A stretch of 64,000 nucleotides of DNA from Aeromonas taiwanensis (GTDB lineage Bacteria > Pseudomonadota > Gammaproteobacteria > Enterobacterales > Aeromonadaceae). A model generated the notes under the pieces. It was not told the origin of the DNA and made no database searches. It saw only the letters and a program-made list of their open reading frames with translations. The DNA is taken from contig NZ_CDDD01000049.1 in assembly GCF_000820165.1 (NCBI RefSeq), positions 62,001 to 126,000 of the forward strand, given 5' to 3'. The position numbers and the translations under genes are program-made. The first letter of the stretch is position 1, and each line of letters opens with the position of its first letter. Positions 8,848-17,481 of this stretch are shown here, one piece after another.

Positions 8848-9540
8848 ATGCGGCTCGATAAATTTCTTTGCGATTGCTCCGACTTGACCCGCTCCCAGGC
8901 GGGCAAGCTGATCCGTCAGGGGGAGGTGCTGGTGGATGGTGTTCTGATCAAGCAGCCCGCCTTTCACATCAACGAGCAGAACGAGATCGAGTTTGACGGC
9001 GTCACGCTGACCCTGAACCGGGCCCATCGCTACTTCATGCTGCACAAACCGGAAGGCTACGTCTGCTCCAACGAGGATCCGGATCACGCCACCGTCTTCC
9101 ATCTGCTCGATGAGCCCGCCATGGGCAAGCTGCACGTGGTGGGGCGTCTGGACCTCGACACCACGGGGCTGGTGCTGATCACCGACGACGGCCAGTGGTC
9201 CCACCGCATCACCTCGCCGCGGCACGAGTGTGCCAAGACCTATCACGTCTGGTTGGCGGATCCGGTGAACGAGGAGGCCATTTCGCTGTTTGCCGACGGC
9301 GTCTACTTGCGCAACGAGACCGACAAGACCCGGCCCGCCGAGCTGGAGATCCTGGATGAGCGGGAGGCGCGTCTGACCATCCACGAGGGCAAGTACCACC
9401 AGGTGAAGCGGATGTTTGCCGCCATCGGCAACAAGGTGATCGGGCTGCATCGGGAGCAGATCGGCGATCTGGCCCTGGATGAGGAGCTGGCACCGGGCGA
9501 ATACCGCGAACTCACCGAGGACGAAATCGCCCGTTTCTAA
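8848..9540 (+). CDS. rsuA: 16S rRNA pseudouridine-516 synthase
   Basis: A 230-residue protein. Residues 1-60 form an S4 RNA-binding domain (MRLDKFLCDCSDLTRSQAGKLIR). The catalytic domain carries the RsuA-family motif GRLDLDTTG with catalytic Asp102, the E. coli RsuA position. The blocks HKPEGYVCSNED and EGKYHQVKRMFA are also typical. It converts U516 of 16S rRNA to pseudouridine. The ATG at 8848 is the family start; the long open frame upstream is antisense to the HD-GYP gene and is a shadow. Confidence 0.95.
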   Translation: MRLDKFLCDCSDLTRSQAGKLIRQGEVLVDGVLIKQPAFHINEQNEIEFDGVTLTLNRAHRYFMLHKPEGYVCSNEDPDHATVFHLLDEPAMGKLHVVGRLDLDTTGLVLITDDGQWSHRITSPRHECAKTYHVWLADPVNEEAISLFADGVYLRNETDKTRPAELEILDEREARLTIHEGKYHQVKRMFAAIGNKVIGLHREQIGDLALDEELAPGEYRELTEDEIARF

Positions 9541-9559
9541 TTCGGTGCAAGAGCGCGGG

Positions 9560-9603
9560 GAACGCGGCCATGCGGATCCGTTTGCCTGGCGATGGCCGCG
9601 TTC
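9560..9603. repeat. Long inverted repeat downstream of rsuA
   Basis: GAACGCGGCCAT at 9560-9571 pairs perfectly with ATGGCCGCGTTC at 9592-9603 across a 20-base spacer. There is no T-run after it. It may protect the 3' end of the rsuA mRNA. Confidence 0.5.
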
Positions 9604-9631
9604 TATGGTGCTGCGGGCTCGAGTGAGCGAT

Positions 9632-9661
9632 GAGGCGGGGGACTAGGCAGTCCCCCGCCTC
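9632..9661. terminator. Terminator between convergent rsuA and the DMT exporter
   Basis: GAGGCGGGGGACT-AGGC-AGTCCCCCGCCTC is a perfect 13-bp stem with a 4-base loop, followed on the plus strand by GTTTAT. It touches the stop codon of the convergent exporter gene. Confidence 0.65.
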
Positions 9662-9663
9662 GT

Positions 9664-10563
9664 TTATCCCGCCCCCAGCACCAGCGCCGTGCCCAGGGTG
9701 GCCAGGAGGGCGCCGGTCCAGGCGGGGAGCGAGGGTCGCATCCCGGAGTGCCACCACAGCAGGGGCAGCAGGATGACCGGGGTGGTGGAGGAGAGGATGG
9801 CCACCATGCCGACGTCCCCCTGACGCAGGGCCACCAGGATCAGCGTCATCCCCAGGGCCATCGCCAGAAAACCGTTGATGCCGATCATGCCGAGCACCTG
9901 GCGGTTGATGGGGTGTTGCGGCATGGCGAGCGGCAGGCGCACCGCCCGCAGGGCACAATGGGCCAGCAGGGCGCTGCCCATCCGGATGCCGGAGGCGCTC
10001 ACCGCGTCCACGTCGCCACTCATCATCACCGGCTTGGCGATGATGGCCCCCAGGCTCTGGCACAGGGCGGCGGTGAGGCCGAGGGCGATACCGACCACCA
10101 GGCTGCCGCGCACCTGTTCCCATTCACTCTGCTGGTTGTTGCCGCGCCGCCCGAACAGGATGGCGAGCATGACCCCGGCCAGCACCAGCAGGGCACCCAG
10201 CAGGCGCCAGCCACCGAGGTGCTCGCCAAACAGCCAGAGCCCGAGCAGGGCGGAGAAGAGCGCGTGGCAGGAGAACAACAGGCCGCTGCGCCTGGGCCCC
10301 AGCCGGTTCATGCAGGCAAAGAGGGCGGTGTCGCCGACGAAGATGCCGACGAGGCCGGAAAGGGCGAGCAGGGGAAGGGCGCTCTCGGTGAGGGTCTGCC
10401 AGCCCCCGGTGGCGAGGCTGGCACCGGCCAGCATCAGGCTGACCAGGAACATCCGCCAGCGGCTGTAGGCAAAGGCCCCCAGATGACGCGCCGGTTTGAC
10501 GGAAATGAGGGCGGCGATCGCCCATAAACTGGCGGCGGCCAGCGCCAGCCATTCGTAACCCAT
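9664..10563 (-). CDS. EamA/DMT-family membrane transporter
   Basis: A 299-residue protein of about ten membrane segments with two EamA halves (residues ~5-140 and ~155-295). Key stretches are LVGIFVGDTALFACMNRLGPRR, LWLFGEHLGGWRLLGALLVL and the second-half VALRQGDVGMVAILSSTTPVILL. It belongs to the drug/metabolite transporter superfamily; no substrate can be read from the sequence. The ATG at 10563 after AGGGGTCTGT gives the standard start MGYEWLALAAASLWA. The longer frame to 10602 adds a non-family leader. It is divergent from the OppA-like gene with a 281-bp gap. Confidence 0.8.
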   Translation of the reverse strand: MGYEWLALAAASLWAIAALISVKPARHLGAFAYSRWRMFLVSLMLAGASLATGGWQTLTESALPLLALSGLVGIFVGDTALFACMNRLGPRRSGLLFSCHALFSALLGLWLFGEHLGGWRLLGALLVLAGVMLAILFGRRGNNQQSEWEQVRGSLVVGIALGLTAALCQSLGAIIAKPVMMSGDVDAVSASGIRMGSALLAHCALRAVRLPLAMPQHPINRQVLGMIGINGFLAMALGMTLILVALRQGDVGMVAILSSTTPVILLPLLWWHSGMRPSLPAWTGALLATLGTALVLGAG

Positions 10564-10844
10564 ACAGACCCCTGAAACGGTAGACATCAGCCTGACGGAC
10601 ACCGGTGTCGGCCGTCATGGCGGCCCGATTGGCCGCCGGCAAGGCGAACGGGGCATGCCAGCGGCAGTGCTGGTATAAAAACCCCTGAAAAAATTAGCCC
10701 GAAAGACTCCATCTGCCGGGCAAGCCCGATACAATACGGGGCGTCTTCGGGGATAACAAGTGCGGTTTCATGCATTCGCTTTCAGGCGCGCCGCCGGCCT
10801 CCCCCACACCATGCAGTCCAAAGAATTGAATAGAGGTTGATGTC

Positions 10845-12482
10845 ATGTTGTACCGTTTTGCCGCCAGGCCAGCCCGTCGCTGGCTCTCTCCCTTGCTGTT
10901 GGGGTTGATGATGGCACCGTCGCTACAGGCGACCACGGTGGGGCAAACGCCCGTGCTGTCGGACAGGCAGGTCCTGGTCAAGGGAAACGGCGCCGAGCCC
11001 GAGTCCCTCGATCCCGCCCTGATCCGTTCCGGTTTCCCGGGGGAGGTGGTGCTGGTGGACCTGTTCGAGGGGCTGGTGAGCGAGGACGGGCAGGGCAGGA
11101 TAGTGCCCGCCCAGGCCCAGCGCTGGGAAATGCGGGAGGACGGGCTGGTGTGGCGCTTCTTCCTGCGCCCCCAGCTGAAGTGGTCCAACGGGGAGCCGCT
11201 CACCGCCCGGGACTTCGTCTACGCCTGGCGGCGGTTGCTGAACCCGGCCCTGGCCTCGCCTTCCGCCGGCCTGCTGCTGGCGACCGGGATCAACAATGCC
11301 CAGTCCATCTATGGCGGGGCCCTGGATCCCGAGGCCCTGGGGGTGGAGGCCGAGAGCGATCTCATCCTCAAGGTGACCCTGGAGCGTCCCGTGCCCTACT
11401 TCCTGCAGCTCATCAGCCAGCGCCCCTTCGTGCCGGTCAACGAGCAGGCCATCGCCAGGTTTGGCAAGGCATGGACCCAGCCCGGCAATCTGGTGAGCAA
11501 CGGCGCCTACCGGTTGGTGAGCTGGGTGCCGAACGAGCGCATCGAGGCCGAGCGCAACCCCCAGTACTGGGATGACGCCCACACCCGGATCCAGCGGGTG
11601 ACCTATCTGCCGCTGGCGTCCCAACATGCGGAGCGACTGCGCTACGAGGCGGGGGAGATCCAGCTCACCAACAAGGTGGCGCTGGAGTATTACCAGAAAA
11701 CCATGGCACAGACGCCGGAGCGGATCTGGGGTCTGCCCCTGCTGGGTACCTATCTCTATACCTTCAATCTGCACCGCCCCGAGCTGCAGGACGTGCGGGT
11801 GCGCCGGGCGCTCTCCATGGCCATCGACCGCCGCCTGCTGACCGAGAAGGTGAGCGGCCAGGGAGAGCGTCCCGCCTGGTCCCTGCTGCCGGACATGCCG
11901 GGTTATGACGAGCTGGGTTCCCCCCTTGCCCTGGAGGCGCCGGCCACCCGGCTGGCCCAGGCCTCGGTGCTGCTCGCCCAGGCCGGCTACAACAGCGCCC
12001 GTCCGCTCAAGCTGACCCTGACCTACAACACCTCAGAGAACCACAAGAAACTGGCGCTGGCGGTGGCCGCCATGTGGAAGCCCCTGGGGGTCGAGGTTGC
12101 CCTCAACAACATGGAGTGGAACGCCTATCAGGTCGCCAAGGACAGCGGGGATTTCATGCTCGCCCGCTCCTTCCTGTTCGGTGACTATGTCGAGCCCTCA
12201 TCCATGCTGGGCAGTTTCCGTTGCCAGGATCCCCAGAACGAGAGCGGTTACTGCAACCCGGCCTTCGACGGCCTGTTGCAGCAAGCATCGGATACCCTGG
12301 ATGCCACGGCCCGGGCCGGGATCTATCATCAGGCCGAGCAGCTGCTGATGGAGGAGATGCCCGTCATCCCCGTCTACCACTACAACCAGATGCGGCTGGT
12401 GGACCCGCTCCTGCGCGGCTTGCCGAGCCGCAACCTGAAGGGGGCCATCGCCACCAAGGATCTCTACTTCGGCCAGCCATGA
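10845..12482 (+). CDS. OppA/MppA-like periplasmic peptide-binding protein
   Basis: A 545-residue protein with a signal peptide (MLYRFAARPARRW... to PSLQA, residues 1-29) and the complete SBP_bac_5 fold. It begins VLVKGNGAEPESLDPALI and has LKWSNGEPLTARDFVYAWRR, NGAYRLVSWVPNE and the C-terminal EEMPVIPVYHY, all OppA/MppA signatures. It would bind oligopeptides or murein peptide in the periplasm. No permease or ATPase gene is next to it, so it is an orphan binding component. The upstream 10564-10844 gap holds only weak promoter candidates (for instance TACAAT at 10730). The yfcE gene follows after 10 bp and is likely co-transcribed. Confidence 0.85.
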   Translation: MLYRFAARPARRWLSPLLLGLMMAPSLQATTVGQTPVLSDRQVLVKGNGAEPESLDPALIRSGFPGEVVLVDLFEGLVSEDGQGRIVPAQAQRWEMREDGLVWRFFLRPQLKWSNGEPLTARDFVYAWRRLLNPALASPSAGLLLATGINNAQSIYGGALDPEALGVEAESDLILKVTLERPVPYFLQLISQRPFVPVNEQAIARFGKAWTQPGNLVSNGAYRLVSWVPNERIEAERNPQYWDDAHTRIQRVTYLPLASQHAERLRYEAGEIQLTNKVALEYYQKTMAQTPERIWGLPLLGTYLYTFNLHRPELQDVRVRRALSMAIDRRLLTEKVSGQGERPAWSLLPDMPGYDELGSPLALEAPATRLAQASVLLAQAGYNSARPLKLTLTYNTSENHKKLALAVAAMWKPLGVEVALNNMEWNAYQVAKDSGDFMLARSFLFGDYVEPSSMLGSFRCQDPQNESGYCNPAFDGLLQQASDTLDATARAGIYHQAEQLLMEEMPVIPVYHYNQMRLVDPLLRGLPSRNLKGAIATKDLYFGQP

Positions 12483-12492
12483 GGAGCGAGCG

Positions 12493-13035
12493 ATGAAGAT
12501 AGCCATCATTTCGGATCTGCACGGCAGCCTGCCCGCCCTAGAGCAGGTGCTGGCGCAACTGGCCCCCTGGCAGCCGGATCACTACCTGCTGCTCGGGGAT
12601 TTGCTCAACCACGGGCCACGCAATCCGGTGCCGGCGGGCTATGCGCCTGCCGACGTGGCGGCGCGACTCAACGAGCTGGCGCCCGGGATCATGGCGGTGC
12701 GGGGAAACTGCGACTCCGAGGTGGACCAGATGCTGCTCGACTTCCCCATCACCGCCCCCTACAACCAGTTGCTGGTGGACGGGCGGCGCTGGTTCGTCAG
12801 CCATGGCCACCTCTATAAACCGGATAGCGTCCCCCTGCCGGTGGGCAGCCTCTTCATCAGCGGCCACACCCATCTGCCGGTATTGCAGCGAGAAGGGGAG
12901 CTGGTGTTGATGAACCCGGGGTCCATCTGCTTTCCGAGGGGGGAGTGGGCGGCGAGCTACGGCCGTTACGAGGATGGCGTCATGAGCATCCACGCCTGCC
13001 AGGACGGGGCCACCCTGATGCGGCTGGTGCTCTGA
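12493..13035 (+). CDS. yfcE: Metallophosphoesterase, YfcE phosphodiesterase
   Basis: A 180-residue calcineurin-like phosphoesterase. The metal-binding motifs appear in order: Asp8-x-His10 (SDLHGS), Gly35-Asp36 (LLGDLLNHGP), GNCD at 71-74, then SHGH and SGHTH. The NHGPRNP segment is characteristic of YfcE, a manganese phosphodiesterase active on model diesters; its natural substrate is not certain. The ribosome site GAGGAGCGAGCG overlaps the end of the preceding gene, suggesting co-transcription. Confidence 0.92.
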   Translation: MKIAIISDLHGSLPALEQVLAQLAPWQPDHYLLLGDLLNHGPRNPVPAGYAPADVAARLNELAPGIMAVRGNCDSEVDQMLLDFPITAPYNQLLVDGRRWFVSHGHLYKPDSVPLPVGSLFISGHTHLPVLQREGELVLMNPGSICFPRGEWAASYGRYEDGVMSIHACQDGATLMRLVL

Positions 13036-13090
13036 TGGTGTGACGTCGGGAAAGAGGGGATAAACCTGCCTTGCAGTAAGGCGAGAGGCC

Positions 13091-13507
13091 TCAGGCCTTG
13101 ATCCCCAGGGAGCGGGTGCCGGAGCGGGTGTTGCCCTTGGCATCGTAGGTCAGGGAATTGCTGTCTCTGAGCTTGCTGAGGAAGCTGGCCAGCCTGCGAT
13201 TGGAGATGATGCTGAGCTCGAGCAGTCGGCCATTGAGGTCGTTCTGCTCCTGGCAGGCGCCCAGCTTGGCTTGCAGGGCCTGCAGCTCGCTGGGGAAGGC
13301 GTCGAGCTGTTGCTGCAGATCAGGCAGCTCCGCCAGGGTCTTGTCCAGCGTCTCGATGGCCACCAGCAGCTGCTGCTTGCGATCGGCCAGGGCCGGCAAG
13401 GCGAGGGCTCGGTGTGCCTTGAGCAGATCAAACTCCTCCGCCAGCAAACCCTGCATCTGGGAGAGGTTGTCGTCCTGGGCGCGCAGCAGCGAAGGCAGGT
13501 CCATCAT
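13091..13507 (-). CDS. flgN: FlgN, chaperone for hook-junction proteins
   Basis: A 138-residue, mostly helical cytoplasmic protein with long heptad-like stretches (LLAEEFDLLKAHRALALPALADRK...; residues 10-95). It binds and delivers FlgK and FlgL to the export gate. The start overlaps the flgM stop by 4 bp (ATGA), so the two are translationally coupled. The family assignment comes from the position after flgM and the FlgN-like core LLELSIISNRRLASFL. Confidence 0.88.
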   Translation of the reverse strand: MMDLPSLLRAQDDNLSQMQGLLAEEFDLLKAHRALALPALADRKQQLLVAIETLDKTLAELPDLQQQLDAFPSELQALQAKLGACQEQNDLNGRLLELSIISNRRLASFLSKLRDSNSLTYDAKGNTRSGTRSLGIKA

Positions 13508-13824
13508 CCCAGTCGCTTGTCCAGATCGGCTTCGAAGCTGAACATCTTCCGGGCCACGGCTTCGCTGTTGACCTTGTACTCCCCGCTGGCCACGGCCTTC
13601 TTCAGGCTCTCGACGCGGCTCTCGTTACCGGTGGAGGCGGTGTTGAGGGTCTTCTGCATCTGTTGCAATTGCTGCGCCTCGCTGGTCAAGGAGACAGAGT
13701 CGCTCTTGACGGTCGTCGCGCGGTTGCCCTCGCTCGAGGTCGCGGACTTGGTGGCTACACCCTGACTGGTCCCGTTGTTTTGCAACCGGCTGTTAGCCAA
13801 GTTGTTGATATTGTTAATAGCCAT
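13504..13824 (-). CDS. flgM: FlgM, anti-sigma-28 factor
   Basis: A 106-residue protein with the N-terminal MAINNINNL, a disordered Ser/Thr-rich middle and the C-terminal sigma-28 binding region (VESLKKAVASGEYKVNSEAVARKMFSF). It holds FliA inactive until it is secreted through the finished hook-basal body. The gene lies between flgA and flgN and has its own sigma-28 promoter at 13864-13890, giving the usual feedback loop. Confidence 0.93.
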   Translation of the reverse strand: MAINNINNLANSRLQNNGTSQGVATKSATSSEGNRATTVKSDSVSLTSEAQQLQQMQKTLNTASTGNESRVESLKKAVASGEYKVNSEAVARKMFSFEADLDKRLG

Positions 13825-13863
13825 ACGGTTTACCTTCGTCTGCTTTGCTGTTCGCTTACCTGT

Positions 13864-13890
13864 ATATCGGTGACGGCGGTCAGAACTTTA
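13864..13890 (-). promoter_or_regulatory. Sigma-28 (FliA) promoter for flgM-flgN
   Basis: On the minus strand, TAAAGTTC at 13890-13883, an 11-base spacer and ACCGATAT at 13871-13864 fit the FliA consensus TAAAGTTT-N11-GCCGATAA in most positions. It lies 40 bp before the flgM start. Confidence 0.8.
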
Positions 13891-13915
13891 GAAAAAAATT
13901 GCGGCTGTCGTACTC

Positions 13916-14599
13916 TCAGAACGTGACGATCACGGACCCCACGGCACTGACCTGACCCTGCACCGCTCTGCCCGAGCGAATGTTGACAAGCCGGATCATG
14001 TCTCCGAAGCTGCCATCTTGCAAGGCACGGGCCATGGTTTTGATCTGCATGCTGCTGTTTTCGGCCACCAGGGTCACCTGATCCCCCTTGCACACCACGC
14101 AGACCTGGGTGAGGCGAATGGGTTGGCCGGGCTTGAGCTCACGTTTGCTGCGCACCCCGATGAGGGCGGTCGGGTCGGTCAGATAGTCGCCCCGGATCCG
14201 GGTCTGATCCTGATAGGCCAGGGTCAGCATGGACTCGCTCAGTATGTCGCCCTTGGCCACCGGGGCCGCGACCGTGACATAGGGCTTCTGGATGCTGACC
14301 CGTACAGGCAGGTAGAGATCCCAGGGCTTTTCCCCTTCGCACTTCAGATAGACGGTGGTGTTGCGGCGCACCTCCATCCTGGCCGGCAGGGAGATGGTGA
14401 GCGCGTCCTCGCAGCGCGTCAGGGGGAGGCGTTCGTCAATGGTACCGGCCTTTACCTCGGCCTGGGCGTCGAGGGGCATATCCAGCTGGCCCAGCACGAA
14501 CTCCTGCGCCTGCTCCTGCAGGTAGTCGGTGACCTCGGATGCCACGGCGTGAGACAGGCTGCAAAACGGCAGTAAGATGAGGAAAAGTCTATTAATCAT
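13916..14599 (-). CDS. flgA: FlgA, P-ring assembly chaperone
   Basis: A 227-residue periplasmic protein. Residues 1-20 are a signal peptide (MINRLFLILLPFCSLSHAVA). The C-terminal SAF domain and chaperone region (VAAPVAKGDILSESML, LKPGQPIRLTQVCVVCKGDQV, SGRAVQGQVSAVGSV) are typical of FlgA. It helps FlgI form the P ring around the rod. It is divergent from cheV across a 156-bp region rich in inverted repeats. Confidence 0.92.
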   Translation of the reverse strand: MINRLFLILLPFCSLSHAVASEVTDYLQEQAQEFVLGQLDMPLDAQAEVKAGTIDERLPLTRCEDALTISLPARMEVRRNTTVYLKCEGEKPWDLYLPVRVSIQKPYVTVAAPVAKGDILSESMLTLAYQDQTRIRGDYLTDPTALIGVRSKRELKPGQPIRLTQVCVVCKGDQVTLVAENSSMQIKTMARALQDGSFGDMIRLVNIRSGRAVQGQVSAVGSVIVTF

Positions 14600-14619
14600 T
14601 TCTGCTTACCGGTCGATAA
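14593..14619 (+). promoter_or_regulatory. Candidate sigma-28 promoter for cheV-cheR
   Basis: TAAT, a 15-base spacer and GTCGATAA resemble TAAA-N15-GCCGATAA. The element overlaps the first codons of flgA on the other strand and lies about 137 bp before cheV. Confidence 0.45.
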
Positions 14620-14639
14620 GTTATTCACGTCTACCACCG

Positions 14640-14724
14640 TAGTTAACTATGCTTGCACCAGAATTCGGTTGTGGAAACAACGATGGTCTGCTGCAAGCCA
14701 ATGTGCATGGATAATAACATGCAC
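14640..14724. promoter_or_regulatory. Inverted repeats in the flgA-cheV divergent region
   Basis: TAGTTAACTA (14640-14649) is a perfect 10-bp palindrome. GTGCATG (14703-14709) and CATGCAC (14718-14724) form a perfect 7-bp inverted repeat with an 8-base spacer. Both are possible binding sites for a flagellar regulator; no family match is claimed. Confidence 0.35.
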
Positions 14725-14755
14725 GATCAGTGCCAAGCATTTTTAGGGAGTGTTT

Positions 14756-15667
14756 ATGGCGAGTATTCTGGACTCGGTCAACCAGCGAACCCAGTTAGTG
14801 GGACAAAACCGGCTGGAGTTACTGCTGTTTCGTCTCAACGGACGTCAAAGATTTGGCATCAACGTATTCAAGGTACGTGAGGTGCTGCAGTGCCCTCCCT
14901 TGACCGTCATGCCCAAGCTCAACTCCTGCATCCGCGGTGTGGCCCACATTCGCGGCCAGACCATCTCGGTGATCGATCTCAGCATGGCGATGGGCAAGCG
15001 TCCCATCCAGGATCTCTCCAAGTGCTTCATCATCATCTCCGAGTACAACCGATCCATTCAGGGCTTCCTGGTCCATTCGGTGGAGCGCATCATCAACATG
15101 AACTGGGAGTCCATCCTGCCGCCCCCCAAGGGCGCGGGCCGCATCAACTACATGACGGCGGTGACCGAAGTGGATGGCGAGCTGGTGGAGATCCTGGACG
15201 TGGAGCGCATTCTCAACGAGATCTCGCCGGTCTCTACCGAGGTGAGCTCGGAGATCGTGGAGGCGAGCGTGGAGCGCAATCCCCACGGCCGCCCCGTGCT
15301 GGTGGCGGACGACTCCTCGGTGGCGCGCAAGCAGGTGCAGCGGGCGCTGGAGGCCATCGGGGTGCAGTGCGTGCTGGCCAAGGATGGACGGGAGGCGCTC
15401 AACATGCTGCTGGAGATGGCCAAACAGGGGCCCATCAAGGATCAGCTCGCCCTGGTCATCTCCGACATCGAGATGCCTGAGATGGACGGCTACACCTTCA
15501 CGGCGGAGATCCGCAACAATCCCGCACTCAAGGATTTGCATGTTATCCTGCATACCTCCCTGAGTGGGGTATTCAATCAGGCTATGGTGCAGAAGGTTGG
15601 TGCTAACGACTTCATCGCCAAGTTCCAGCCTGATGAACTGGCCAAGGCCGTACAAGGCGCCCTCTAA
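14756..15667 (+). CDS. cheV: CheV, CheW-receiver chemotaxis coupling protein
   Basis: A 303-residue fusion. Residues ~15-160 are a CheW-like domain (FGINVFKVREVL, GVAHIRGQTISVIDL) that couples receptors to CheA. Residues ~178-303 are a receiver domain with Asp237 (VISDIEMPEMDGY) as phosphoacceptor and the acidic pair in VADDSS. The ATG at 14756 has AGGGAG five bases upstream; the GTG two codons earlier overlaps that site. It forms a pair with cheR (17-bp gap), upstream of the rod and hook genes as in Vibrio. Confidence 0.95.
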   Translation: MASILDSVNQRTQLVGQNRLELLLFRLNGRQRFGINVFKVREVLQCPPLTVMPKLNSCIRGVAHIRGQTISVIDLSMAMGKRPIQDLSKCFIIISEYNRSIQGFLVHSVERIINMNWESILPPPKGAGRINYMTAVTEVDGELVEILDVERILNEISPVSTEVSSEIVEASVERNPHGRPVLVADDSSVARKQVQRALEAIGVQCVLAKDGREALNMLLEMAKQGPIKDQLALVISDIEMPEMDGYTFTAEIRNNPALKDLHVILHTSLSGVFNQAMVQKVGANDFIAKFQPDELAKAVQGAL

Positions 15668-15684
15668 TCAAGAAGAACAACTGC

Positions 15685-16509
15685 ATGAAGACAATTTCGG
15701 ACGACTTATACAGGCAATTCAGCAATTTTCTGGCGCAACAGAGCGGCATAGTGCTGGGTGACAACAAACAGTATCTGGTCAAGAGTCGCCTGTCGCCCTT
15801 GATGACTCAGTTTGGTATCGAGAGTCTGTCTGAACTGGTCACCCGGGCGATGAGCGTGCGCGAGCGGGAACTCAAGATGGCGGTGGTCGATGCCATGACC
15901 ACCAACGAAACCCTGTGGTTTCGCGACAGCTACCCGTTCCAGCTGCTGAGCGACAAGATCTTCCCGGAGCTCGGCAAGAGCGGTCGCCCCATCAAGATCT
16001 GGTCGGCGGCCTCCTCGTCCGGGCAGGAGCCTTACTCCATCGCCATGACGGCGCTGGAGCAGCAGGTCAAGCGGCCGGGCACCCTGCCGGGCGGAGTGCA
16101 GATAGTGGGGACCGATATCTCCACCACCATGCTCAACCAGTGCAAGGAGGGGGTCTACGACAGCCTGGCGCTGGCGCGCGGTCTCTCCCCCGAGCGCAAG
16201 CGGCTCTTCTTCGAGCCCTGTGGCGACAACAAGATGCGGGTCTCGGAACGTGTCAGAAAATTGACCAGCTTCCGTCCCCTGAACCTGCTGGAGAGCTACA
16301 GCCTGCTCGGCAAGTTTGACATCATCTTCTGTCGCAACGTGCTCATCTACTTTGCACCCGAGGTGAAGTCCAAGATCCTCAACCAGTTCGCCAGCAGCCT
16401 CAATCCTGGCGGCTATCTGATGCTGGGGGCCTCGGAGTCCCTGGCCGGTCTCACCGACAAGTTCGAGATGATCCGCTGCAACCCCGGCATCGTCTACAAA
16501 GTCAAATAA
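15685..16509 (+). CDS. cheR: CheR, chemoreceptor glutamate methyltransferase
   Basis: A 274-residue SAM-dependent methyltransferase. Residues ~1-75 are the N-terminal helical domain and residues ~80-270 the catalytic domain. Signatures are TTNETLWFRD, IWSAASSSGQEPYSIAM (SAM loop), VGTDIS and FDIIFCRNVLIYF. It methylates receptor glutamates for adaptation. The class lacks a C-terminal NWETF-type receptor tether; none is visible here. Confidence 0.95.
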   Translation: MKTISDDLYRQFSNFLAQQSGIVLGDNKQYLVKSRLSPLMTQFGIESLSELVTRAMSVRERELKMAVVDAMTTNETLWFRDSYPFQLLSDKIFPELGKSGRPIKIWSAASSSGQEPYSIAMTALEQQVKRPGTLPGGVQIVGTDISTTMLNQCKEGVYDSLALARGLSPERKRLFFEPCGDNKMRVSERVRKLTSFRPLNLLESYSLLGKFDIIFCRNVLIYFAPEVKSKILNQFASSLNPGGYLMLGASESLAGLTDKFEMIRCNPGIVYKVK

Positions 16510-16530
16510 CCCCTCCTTTAAGTCCCTCTT

Positions 16531-16546
16531 TGGCACACCTCTTGCT
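16531..16546 (+). promoter_or_regulatory. Sigma-54 promoter for the flgB operon
   Basis: TGGCACACCTCTTGCT has the GG and GC doublets exactly 10 bases apart and matches TGGCAC-N5-TTGCW. The flgB start is 28 bp downstream. FlrA or FlrC, both encoded in this window, are the expected activators. Confidence 0.85.
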
Positions 16547-16573
16547 AAACATTCGTGAAGCAGGAGGTGTGCT

Positions 16574-16975
16574 ATGGCAATTTCGTTCGACAAGGCATTC
16601 GGTGTTCACCAGTACACGCTGAGCGTGCGCGCCAAGCGTGCGGAGGTGTTGTCCAGCAACATCGCCAACGCGGATACGCCGGGTTTCAAGGCCCGTGACA
16701 TCGACTTCTCCCAGGCGTTGCAGGATGCCCAGAGCCGGCAAGGGTTCGGGCTGAGCACCACCAGCGAGAAACACTTCGCCTTGCAGATGGATGCGTCCGG
16801 GTCGACCCAGTACCGCAACCCCCTGCAACCGGATACCGGTGATGGCAATACGGTGGACGTGCAGCAGGAGCGCAGCGAATTTCTGCGCAACAGCCTCGAA
16901 TACCAGGCCTCCCTCGAATTCATGAACGGCAAGATAAGCGGCCTGCTCAAGGCACTGAAAGGAGAGCAAGGATGA
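16574..16975 (+). CDS. flgB: FlgB, proximal rod protein
   Basis: A 133-residue protein with the rod N-terminal motif [19 protein letters not shown] and C-terminal region [20 protein letters not shown]. It forms the rod segment nearest the MS ring and is exported by the type III apparatus without a cleaved signal. It is the first gene after the sigma-54 promoter. Its stop overlaps the start of flgC (ATGA). Confidence 0.95.
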   Translation: MAISFDKAFGVHQYTLSVRAKRAEVLSSNIANADTPGFKARDIDFSQALQDAQSRQGFGLSTTSEKHFALQMDASGSTQYRNPLQPDTGDGNTVDVQQERSEFLRNSLEYQASLEFMNGKISGLLKALKGEQG

Positions 16976-17391
16976 GTTTGTTCAAGGTCTTTGACATTGC
17001 AGGCTCCGCCATGAGCGCGCAGTCCGTCCGCCTCAACACGGTGGCGAGCAACATGGCCAACGCAGACAGCGTCAGCTCCAGCGTGGAAAAAACTTACCAT
17101 GCCAGGCGGCCAGTCTTTGCCGCCCAGCTGGATCAGGCCATGTCCGACAAGCAGGCCTCGGTCGGGGTGGATGTGAAGGGGATCGTCGAGAGCGATGCCC
17201 CCCTGCTCAAGGAGTACAACCCGAACCACCCGATGGCGGACAAGGACGGCTTCATCTTCAAGCCCAACGTCAACATGGTGGAGGAGATGGCGGACATGAT
17301 CGCCGCCTCCCGCAGTTACCAGACCAACGTCCAGGTTGCCGATGCGGCGAAGAAGATGCTGCAACAGACCCTCGGCCTCGGCAAATCCTGA
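16972..17391 (+). CDS. flgC: FlgC, proximal rod protein
   Basis: A 139-residue protein with the N-terminal axial motif [17 protein letters not shown] and the conserved [20 protein letters not shown] block found in FlgC. The C-terminal coiled region ([18 protein letters not shown]) completes it. It overlaps flgB by 4 bp. After it comes an unusual 90-bp gap holding an echo of the flgD start. Confidence 0.95.
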   Translation: MSLFKVFDIAGSAMSAQSVRLNTVASNMANADSVSSSVEKTYHARRPVFAAQLDQAMSDKQASVGVDVKGIVESDAPLLKEYNPNHPMADKDGFIFKPNVNMVEEMADMIAASRSYQTNVQVADAAKKMLQQTLGLGKS

Positions 17392-17406
17392 TAGAGGTGG
17401 ACCCAG

Positions 17407-17481
17407 ATGACAGAGACCCATGACAGCCAGGCCGGCATCTGCAAGCGACCGGACCGGCAAGCCCTAGAGGGGGACGCATAA
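17407..17481 (+). other. 24-codon leader ORF echoing the start of flgD
   Basis: ATG at 17407 opens 24 codons that end in TAA directly abutting the flgD GTG, in the same frame. It begins MTETHDSQAG; FlgD begins (M)ADTYDSLLG. The DNA around both starts aligns at 34 of 45 positions by eye with a 2-base gap, and both carry a TAGAGG ribosome site. It looks like an imperfect tandem copy of the flgD initiation region. Whether it is translated is unknown. Confidence 0.5.

Noticed and set aside
14703-14724. A sigma-54 promoter for flgA on the minus strand in the flgA-cheV gap (TGCACATTGGCTTGCA).
   Set aside because: The -24 GG doublet is absent and the spacing is wrong, so it does not meet the consensus.
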